In this document: piece after piece, positions 56,619-64,000 of the stretch
How positions within the stretch are numbered: the stretch's first letter is position 1
Layout of the letters: each line of letters opens with the position of its first letter
NCBI GenBank assembly: GCA_033439765.1
Contig: JAULSN010000010.1
Coordinates: 434,001 to 498,000 of the forward strand
Length of the DNA stretch: 64,000 bases
Origin: Lasiosphaeria ovina
Taxonomy: Eukaryota; Ascomycota; Sordariomycetes; Sordariales; Lasiosphaeriaceae
Direction: 5' to 3'
Made by a program: the position numbers and the translations under genes
The notes under the pieces: generated by a model
The model's database searches: none
Told to the model about the DNA's origin: nothing
What the model saw: the letters and a program-made list of their open reading frames with translations, nothing else

Positions 56619-58959
56619 ATGGCGGACCCACTCAGCATCGTGGCCAGCACTATCGCAGTAATCCAGGCCAGCGACCGCCTCATTGCCCTCCTGGCAAAAG
56701 CCCAGACCCTCAAAGAAGCCCCAGCCGAGATTGAGTCTGGCCCAAGAAATTTTCGAGGCCAAAACAAGTCTCCAATCCCACAAGACAACCATGCTTTTGT
56801 TCGCCCAAAAAGCCCCAAACACCAATCTGGAGCCCCTGAGGGCCCTTCTGCACCGATATGCCGCACTTCTCGATTGCATGGAGTCTCTTGTCCAAAAGCA
56901 CCTCATCAAGCCGGGAAAAGCATACGATGGGGTCCAAAATGTCAAAAGCACGCCGCTTCGACTTGGGTGGGTGAGAAAGAAGGCAAAGGTTTCGGAGTTA
57001 CAAGGAAGAATCAGCCACGTCCGGCTTCTAATATCCGGGGAGCTAGCAGCGATATCTGCGTGAGTCCTGGTGATTGACTGCGTTCAGAATAATTGCAGCG
57101 GACTGCAGACTGATTTGGCTGGTACTACCCACCTTCCTTCCAGCATCACGCAAGCCGGGCATCAAGCGACCATAGAGGCCCGATTCGAGCGCCAAGAAAA
57201 GTTATTGAAAGAGCTTGCGTGGAATCAAGGCGGATATTCTACTCAGTACGAGGATGCTTCGACTCAATATGAACGTTCCTTAATTCGACATAATGAAGCT
57301 TCCATTCTCCACGAATATCCGGTTTTACGGGGAGAGAAAGTCCATACATTTGAATCTTCAACCAAAGAGCCATCTCAAACCGGCGTTCTGTCTTCGGACT
57401 TGGATTGGATGGCCCGAGCCGTCCCATCCAACCTCTGCGAGAGTTGTCCGTGCCAATGTCACTCACAGTGGACCTTTACGACATCTAGGTGGAGCTTCCT
57501 GGCAGGATCAATGACGGTCCAGTTCTAGGGAAGTCCCATCCTCGCCAGGGGCTGCAACATGAAATCGTGCAGGAGAAAGTCCCTGCCGATGCTCACCAGC
57601 ATCCTCTATCTTCCACACTGGCTCGCCGCTCGTGCCATCGCCATCACCCTCATCAACGGCCCATCCTTTTCCGTCACCCTCACTGCCAAACAGATCGTGT
57701 CCATGAACTCGGAGTTCTTCACCTGCATACGGACCGGCGACTGCGAGCGGATCCAACAACTCCTCGCCAGCGGCGAAGCCTCGCTCGCCGCCACGGTCAA
57801 GGTCCCCTCTGGAGCCAAGGACAGGCTGCTTTTCGCCCTGAACTACAAGCAGTACCAGGTCTGCCGCCTCCTCATCTCGTGGGACGCAAACCCGCACGCG
57901 GCAAGCGACACGCGGCGGCTCCCCGACTCGCCAGCGGACCTGGCCTGGGAGCACACGCAGGCATGGGCCGACAACGACACCGACAAGAACCTGATCCAAG
58001 CCATCTTCCCGGCCCCGCTCGACCTCGACCGCCGGCGGTTCTCCAAGCTGCACCTCTCCGTCCTCGGCATCCACCACGTCGCCATCGACGTCCTCCTCCT
58101 CTCGAATCCCGCCCTCTTCAACGCGCAAGACCGCCACGGCCGCGCCGCCGCGCACTGGGCCGCATGGAAAGGCGACGTCAGCACTCTAACCAAGCTTCTC
58201 AACCACGGCGCCAGCCCGAACCTCGCCGACGCCCGTGGCTTGACCCCCTTGCACTACGCGTGCATGGCGGGGCTGGCCGCGTGCACGGCAGCCCTCGTGG
58301 CCGCGGGCGCCGACCTGAACAGCGCAGACCACTTCGGCATCACGCCGCTGCATGCGGCCTGCGAGCGCGGCCGGCTGGCCAACGTCGAGGAGCTTCTCTC
58401 GCGGCGCCGGAGCGTTCCGCTGAATACGCGGAATGCGTGGCACCTGACGCCGCTCATGGCGGCGGTGCTCGCGCGGGCGCTGCCGGTTGTGCAGGCGCTG
58501 GTCGCCCACGGCGCGGACATGCATGTCGCGCTCCCGCAGGACGGGCAGACGGCGGCGCTGCTGGCCGTGCGGGGGGATGCTCCGGAGGTGGTGAGGGGTT
58601 TGGTTAAGGCTGGCGCGCGCCTGGATGTTGTGTTGTGTGATGGCCGGACGGTGCTACACCTGGCGGTGAAACATGGGGGTGTGGGCTTGATGGAGGCGCT
58701 GCTGGGTTTGCCGCTGGGGACGTGCAGAGCTGATGCGCTGACCGCGGGAGGGCTGACGCCGCTTGAGACGCTGAGACAGAGGGGCGGTGTCACGAAGGAG
58801 CTTATCGAGGTGTTTGGTGCTTTGTTGGTTAAGGCGGGGTGGGGAGCAAGCGGTGTTGTTCTGAGTGACTTGTTGGGGACGGAGGATGATGAGAGCGAGA
58901 GTGAGGCGGGTTCAGAGGGAGATGTCTTTGTTTTAGCCGACGAGGGAGTTGATGTCTGA
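56619..58959 (+). pseudogene. Ankyrin-repeat gene with frameshifted N-terminal domain and an in-frame TAG
   Basis: The N-terminus MADPLSIVASTIAVIQASDR is the fungal NLR/ankyrin 'Fungal_N'-type domain. After APAEIE (about 56735) the frame shifts by one base to LAQEIFEAKTSLQSHKTTML. An intron (GTGAGTCC ... AATTGCAG, ending 57105) leads to GLQTDLAGTTHLPSS. This frame continues to TAG at 57526-57528 and beyond it, unchanged, through NMKSCRRKSLPML and HWLAARAIAI into six to seven ankyrin repeats. Clear examples are RHGRAAAHWAAWKGDVSTLT, GLTPLHYACMAGLAACTAAL, GITPLHAACERGRLANVEEL and GRTVLHLAVKHGGVGLMEAL. The frame ends at TGA 58959 after an acidic tail. The ankyrin part alone (from Met at 57559) is fully open. 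Such proteins act in non-self recognition. Confidence 0.75.
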
Positions 58960-59342
58960 CTAGGACATCAGTTAATTATTTGGGTGTTGTAGTTCGGTAG
59001 TGATGCGACGGCTTAGAAATCTTTTCGGAAGTCCAAACGCCTTAAGGAGACATGTTAATTGGCAGGCCCACACATTGTTAGCAGAGTCGTTTGGTGAAGG
59101 CTCTCGGTAAATGTTTCCATCATCGGTTCATAATGTTGACCGAAGCCCCTTTTCTTTCTCCTTCTTTCTCCTCTCTATATAATTACGTCGCAACCTTTTA
59201 GTAGGGGAGTTTCCGGTAGATCGGCGAGTCTGTCTTTACTTCTATCGCACATATTTTGTTATCTCACAAGGGCTAGAAGGTCAAGTTTTAAACCGATAAT
59301 TACTCCGGTGCTCTCTGCTCACCATCGGGACGGCTCATTATA
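58960..59342. other. Short intergenic region
   Basis: Between convergent pseudogenes; pyrimidine-rich near 59150-59175. Nothing else seen. Confidence 0.5.
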
Positions 59343-61025
59343 TTAGGCGCACGACGCTCGGCTCAGCCCCGTCAAACCGTCCATCAGGTCCGTCTGGTCA
59401 TCAGACTCCGGGCCCACATATCCGCGATTGTGCACCAGCCCGATCCGCAGATAGACACCCTTGCGGCCGCCAACCGGCTCAATGGCCAGCGCACACTGCC
59501 ACTCGGGATGGGGTCCGTCGGCTCGCTGGTAGCTGGAGGCGATGAACAGGGCCAAGATGCCAACCTTGTGTCCCTTTCCCAAGCCACGGTACTTAGCATA
59601 GGCGTCCGGGATGTATGCGGCAGTGATCTGATGGCCGTCTGGCTCTACACGGCCGAGTCCGGCGTCGGCGTACACAGCCAGCACGCCCGGCAGCCCGCCA
59701 TGCCGGCTCTTTCCCACCAGCACGGTCCGCACCTTGCCCGACAGCTCGATGAAGCCGCCCTCCCTGACCGCACCGAACGGGTCCAGCCCTCAAGGCCGCA
59801 CGTCCACAGCCAGCACCTCCACCCGCGCGTTGAGCCCTACGCCCAACCATCCGGAGCTGCTTCTCGGGCACCACGGCCCAACAGCTGGCGTCAGGATCCT
59901 CGAGCATGCTGGGCAAGGGTGCGGTGCACGTGGTGGCGAAGCCGCCCGGCGCGATCTCGACCGCGAGGTCCGGGAGGAGGGGTCGGGCTCGCGGACGCAG
60001 GAACCCGGCGTCGCAGTCGGGGGTCGCGGCGGCGGCGATGGTGACGAGAGTGCCTTGGTAGATGCGAGACATCTGCGCGCACTGCTCCTCCAGTCGCGCT
60101 TTGAATCTTGCTTGCACGATGCACAGCGAGTCGATCCACAGGTATCGCAGCCCCAGCGCGCGTGGCGGTGACGGCGTCTTGGAAGGTCCGCGGCAGGCTG
60201 CCGTGGGGGATTTCCTGGCGGAGCTGCGCGAGGCTCGACGAGGTCAGTTTCAGCGGCTGTGTCTTGCCCCAGCAGTGGCTGAGGGCGGCATATGGGCCGC
60301 TGGTCCCGGCGTCGGCTGCTAGGAGGCGGATGGATGAGGTGTTATGGCTGGTCTCTAGGTCGCCCAGATCGAGGATCCGACGCGGCAGCGGTGGGTTCGG
60401 CGTTGTTGGGCAGTCGGGGTGGCTTTCAACCCAATCGGATATCCAGCTCCGAGCGGTAGCGAAGTCGACCTCGATCGGTATCTGCCGCCCGACATACATT
60501 GTATTTGTATACCACTCAGCCGTAGCAAAACAATCCATAAAGCATCCATCATTAGCGCTCATCATGAATAATGCACAGCGGAGAGAGTAGAGTCGATCTT
60601 TGGTTACCAGGCGAGGATGCAAGGTTCACGAACGGCTTGCAAGACGGCTCGTCGCCGTCGTCGCTGCGGAGGAAGTACCATCGCTGGACGCTGTAATCCA
60701 TGGGTGGCAAGTACTGCTCTGGCTTGGCTTTCCGGACAATGTCTTCTGTAATGTAGAACTTCCTCCGGTATTCCTGGCGCCTGCGGGGCGTGTCGAGGTC
60801 GCGGTGGTGGTTCGCTGCCTCTTCTTGGGTGCAGCCCAGCTTGTGGGCATACTGTTCGACAACGGCCTGCTTGAACAGGATGCACATGTCGCACCCATCA
60901 CGAGCCGACTGCTCCAGGTCTGCAAATGTGTGGTGGTGGCTATTCCCATCCAGTGTCCTGGGGTCCTGGTGCGTGCCTTGATTGCCGGCTTTGAGAATGT
61001 GCTTTGAACAGAGTGCACATATCAT
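59343..61025 (-). pseudogene. Second HET-domain gene, decayed and internally shortened
   Basis: ATG at 61025 begins MICALCSKHILKAGNQGTHQ with a Cys/His N-terminal domain (SARDGCDMCILFKQAVVEQ). An intron probably starts at GTAACC near 60610. The HET core follows: PYAALSHCWGKTQPLKLT, then PRTFQDAVT. A one-base frameshift near 60165 precedes LRYLWIDSLCIVQ and EEQCAQMSRIYQGTLVTIAA. The usual DDxxDW after CIVQ is missing. Downstream, the tail from VEVLAVDVRP to HGGLPGVLAVYADAG is in another frame and has a TGA at about 59790. The WTLQE-containing middle expected in HET proteins is absent. So it carries a frameshift, an internal deletion and a stop. Function lost; origin as an incompatibility-type gene is clear. 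Confidence 0.8.
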
Positions 61026-61934
61026 TGCGTGAAAACTATTTACTCATTCGGTGAAAGGCGAGGACAGGCTGATGTTACGTGAGCTGTATATGCTTGCTTG
61101 ACTTTCGGTTCGGGGTAACAAGGACAGTATCGACTATCGGGGGCAGCCTTAACGCGCAGCTACCTATTGGACCGGCCCCCTCACCAAGTATTAGCACCAG
61201 GTGGAGACTCTATCGTTGCCAGCCCGAGGCGTGATTCGTGCTGAACGAGCGAATCGAGTCTAGTTCCGATTTCAAGTAGCTCCTTCGAGTTTGATCACGA
61301 ACGACAAGTCCGCAGCAACTCACATCTCATACCAAGAAAGAACATATCTTGAATCAACAACATTTGGACCCCAAAAGGTGCGACGAACGAAAAATATAAA
61401 TATAACGCTGCAAAGTTGTATCTACAAAGCGCTCAAAGTATTGATGGGTATGAAATAAAGTCTGTACAAATTAATGACATGGCCGGCCGTGCTCATCAGA
61501 ATATTCGCATCACACCCACCGCCGTTTGATGGCGATTGGCTGCCGGCCTCCAAAATGCCATTTCAGGAACGGTAATGTGACAATTGGACGACTCGTTTCC
61601 TGTCGTCTTCTCCCCCTGCCCTGTCCCAGGAGGTCTGACTGCTTCACCTATTCGCGGCCTATCTTCGAGACCGCATCCCCAGCGCCCTCTCTATACGCGC
61701 CCGGCTTCTCCGTGCCCTCCAGCTCTCTTTTTCGGGGGAAATCGTGAATGACGAGTGCGAGTTGCTGCGGCTTCGTTGTCCATTCCTTTCCCGCGGCCTA
61801 GCCAAGTGCCCGTCGCAGATATCCAAAGCTGCGATCTGTTGATGTCGTCGGCCTGCGCAGCGCCGTCTGGCCGCTCGGTTCGTCCGAGCACCGCCCGGCG
61901 TCCCCCAGCGACGCCGGCCGTCGCGCGGTGGCTA
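61026..61934. other. Intergenic region
   Basis: AT-richer around 61370-61480. No gene supported. Confidence 0.5.
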
Positions 61935-62204
61935 CTACCGGTTTTCAAAGGCGAAATAGACGAGGATGGCGGGCCAGGCGACGGATAATATGAAGGCGGC
62001 TATGAAGCCGACGAAGCCGACTTCTTTTTCGCCATGTGAACCAGCCCAGCGGCTCATGAGCCTCGTAGAGCAGAAGATCATGCCGATGCCGTAGAGGCTG
62101 CCGGCCCAGAGGGCGCCGAGGATGATCTGGGCGTACCGGTCCGTGGGCGACAGCACCGCCTTGGACGTGTCGAAGGGCTGGACTATTGCGAGATTGGCAC
62201 CCAT
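61935..62204 (-). CDS. Small two-helix membrane protein, 89 aa
   Basis: ATG at 62204 begins MGANLAIVQPFDTSKAVLSP. Two hydrophobic helices follow, IILGALWAGSLYGIGMIFCS and FVGFIAAFILSVAWPAILVY, joined by a charged loop SRWAGSHGEKEV, with a short tail FAFENR. The frame is open to 62552 upstream, but that part is Ser/Arg-rich and lacks coding character. The minus-strand sequence ACTATATAATCG near 62370 is a TATA candidate about 165 bp upstream. No family recognised; location may be mitochondrial or ER membrane. Moderately supported. Confidence 0.6.
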   Translation of the reverse strand: MGANLAIVQPFDTSKAVLSPTDRYAQIILGALWAGSLYGIGMIFCSTRLMSRWAGSHGEKEVGFVGFIAAFILSVAWPAILVYFAFENR

Positions 62205-63581
62205 CGTGAAGGTTTGGAATGGTGTGGTGGAGAAGAGACGATTGAAGAGGACCCGACCAGCGACGGAAGCAAGCGACGGAAGCAAGCGAGTAGAGGAGGT
62301 GCGTCCAGAAAAGGGACCCGAGTGGCCGATGACCGACGGTCGGATTGAAATAAAAAGATGTCGATTATATAGTATGCGACCTGCGACCTGCGACCTGCGT
62401 GCGACCTGCGAACTGACTGCGCGACTGGCAAACTGGCGATCTCTTTGACCTGCAATGAGTGAACCACACAGACCAGAAAAAGAGAGTAAAAAAGAAAGGA
62501 CAGACAGCAAAATTAGAACCAGTGGAAGAGAGCAACAACGCCCGCAATGCAACTTCAGCTCATGGGGAAAAGAGCAAAGGAAAACTAGACCGCGGCCAAT
62601 TCTTGAATCATCTCAGCAGGCCGGGGGGGGTGTGGGGTTCAGTGTCTGGGGGCAGCCCGTCCCTCAACGGAGGCTGTCTCGCTCTCGCTCCCGCAGCGGC
62701 GGCGATCTAACGCTGACGGGGCGGCGCGATTGGCTGGCTGCCAAAAGCTTGTCTCAGATGCAGCCAGTGCTAGGTTGCAGGCGGGACCCCGCCCACCGAC
62801 TTGAGACGGCTGCTGCTTTGGACGCCCCGTCGCTCCGGTTTTAGAGGGCTTAGCGCCCGAGCTCTCCCAACGCCAAAATCAATCCCATAATTCTGCTACT
62901 GCCACTGCCAGCCTCCAACTAACCAGAAACATGCCACTACACTAGCCAAACATGCCAGACCAAGCAGGAGTCGGCCGCTGATCTGCAGACGAGGAAGCTC
63001 ATTTCGCTCCCGCGGGGGGTCTGTCAATCCGTGCGCTCTGCTCGTCTTGCCAGATTCCCCCTGAAGAGCATACCACGCTGGGATGGGATTGTTGCGATTC
63101 CCATGCGAGCCCCATGCGAGCCCCAAGATTCAGGCTACCCGTTGCGCTGAGGAGCCTGCCTGCATCTCACGAGGCACAGGGGCGTGTCACACCACTGGAG
63201 CGAACCCGCGGGAACGGGGAGACGAGCAGGATCTGATCTGTTGCCTGTTGTTCCATCCAGAGACGAATGCCCGATCGCACAGTCAAATCGCGATTGCGTC
63301 CATCCCATCGCATTCCATAACATCAGAATACGCTCCCCCGCAGCAGTCTTTGCATCGGGTGGGCCGCCAAAACAAGCCCCCCAAGAGAGGTCTCTGGCGC
63401 GACGTGTTTCCGCCGCTTTCGCAGGCCCCGAATCGGCGGCCCCCCAGTGCCTGGCACAAAGCTTATTCTCGCTGTGTCACTGTGTTACTGTGTGGACTCT
63501 GCGCAGATCCGAACCAACGAACTAAGACAGACTACCTGTAGCCGGACAGAAAAGCCGCGCGCTTGCGATTCGGTCCTACTC

Positions 63582-63618
<37 letters not shown>

Positions 63619-64000
63619 CATTCATAGTAATGTGGCCGGATCATCCAGCAGCCGGTAGCTGCAGTTGCGGTTGTTGGCAGTTGAAGGCGATTATTTGCTA
63701 AAATGGAGGGAGGGTTAGGGTCCAAGGTGACACGCTCGCTCAGACTTGCCCGACCCCCAGACCCAGACCCCTGAGCTGGTAATCCGTTGGACAACAGATG
63801 AAGGGCAGACAGAGAGTGTGAACCGCCCCAAAACAAACCCGTGGAACTTCTGGGCTCGGTCTGGCCACAAACAATGCGCTCTGAGCGAGTTCGCTGCGCG
63901 ACGACGTCATTTCCTCCCTTGCAGGTCGCCTCAGCTGGGGTAAAAAAAAAAAGGGGGGGATTCCAAAGGGAGGAGCAGTAAGGCCCCCCCTGACAGTTCC
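62205..64000. other. Intergenic region to window end
   Basis: Contains short TGCGACC tandem units (62374-62396), the TA microsatellite at 63583-63612 and an A-run/G-run near 63942-63958. Open frames are short and unsupported. Confidence 0.5.
63583..63612. repeat. (TA)n microsatellite
   Basis: Fifteen TA units, uninterrupted. Confidence 0.95.

Noticed and set aside
57489..58607. 372-codon Arg/His/Pro-rich frame over the ankyrin repeats
   Set aside because: Shadow frame of a GC3-rich ankyrin gene.

Overview
The window is nuclear DNA of a filamentous ascomycete, most likely a Sordariomycete. Genes carry short introns (about 45-110 nt) with GTRNGT donors and CTRAC branch points. The gene content is typically fungal: HET-domain genes, an asco-laccase, a fused dioxygenase/P450 fatty acid oxygenase, a DUF3328/UstYa protein, a PTH11-like rhodopsin-domain protein, a DUF2235 hydrolase, a DUF7025 AAA ATPase and a berberine-bridge oxidase. 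Many broken genes carry C-to-T type stop codons, as expected where repeat-induced point mutation (RIP) has acted. No rRNA, tRNA, CRISPR array or bacterial operon was seen.

Layout. 0-2.6 kb: 5' part of a DUF7025-AAA ATPase running off the left edge. 2.6-10.3 kb: three decayed genes (HET, an unknown, a DUF7726-type coiled-coil gene), broken mainly by TAG stops. 11.2-12.0 kb: MYND zinc-finger gene. 12-15 kb: gene-free, with diverged direct repeats. 15.1-17.1 kb: a multi-exon membrane-anchored hypothetical. 17.6-20.0 kb: a 2.4-kb cassette between about 80-bp inverted repeats, holding one broken and one intact gene, neither a transposase. 20.3-23.0 kb: secreted laccase with several micro-exons. 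24-26.9 kb: gene fragments, a Copia RNase H relic and a 0.6-kb foldback element. 26.9-29.3 kb: DUF2235 hydrolase. 31.3-35.0 kb: Ppo-type fatty acid oxygenase predicted to be a 10R-dioxygenase because the P450 heme cysteine is replaced. 35-36.2 kb: degenerate repeat cluster. 36.7-43.8 kb: rhodopsin-domain receptor, secreted carboxylesterase-like protein, small secreted peptide with dibasic sites, and a UstYa-family oxidase. 47.3-54.9 kb: histidine phosphatase, a small gene with a TAG inside its glutamine tract, a six-cysteine secreted protein, a secreted BBE oxidase with a sequon-rich loop, and a conserved hypothetical. 56.6-61.0 kb: decayed ankyrin and HET genes. 61.9-62.2 kb: a small two-helix membrane protein.

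How the genes may work together. Most are independent accessory genes. The most suggestive group is 36.7-53.0 kb: a putative surface receptor, two secreted oxidative or hydrolytic enzymes, a UstYa oxidase, and a signal-peptide precursor with KR sites 1.1 kb from the UstYa gene. This resembles a minimal fungal RiPP (dikaritin-type) locus but lacks the expected repeated cores and tailoring partners, so it remains a hypothesis. The HET and ankyrin remnants at both ends suggest a turnover-prone allorecognition region. The in-frame stops, mostly TAG, may be RIP scars or targets of the sexual-stage A-to-I mRNA editing known in Sordariomycetes. Exon boundaries given here come from reading splice signals and frame continuity by eye.
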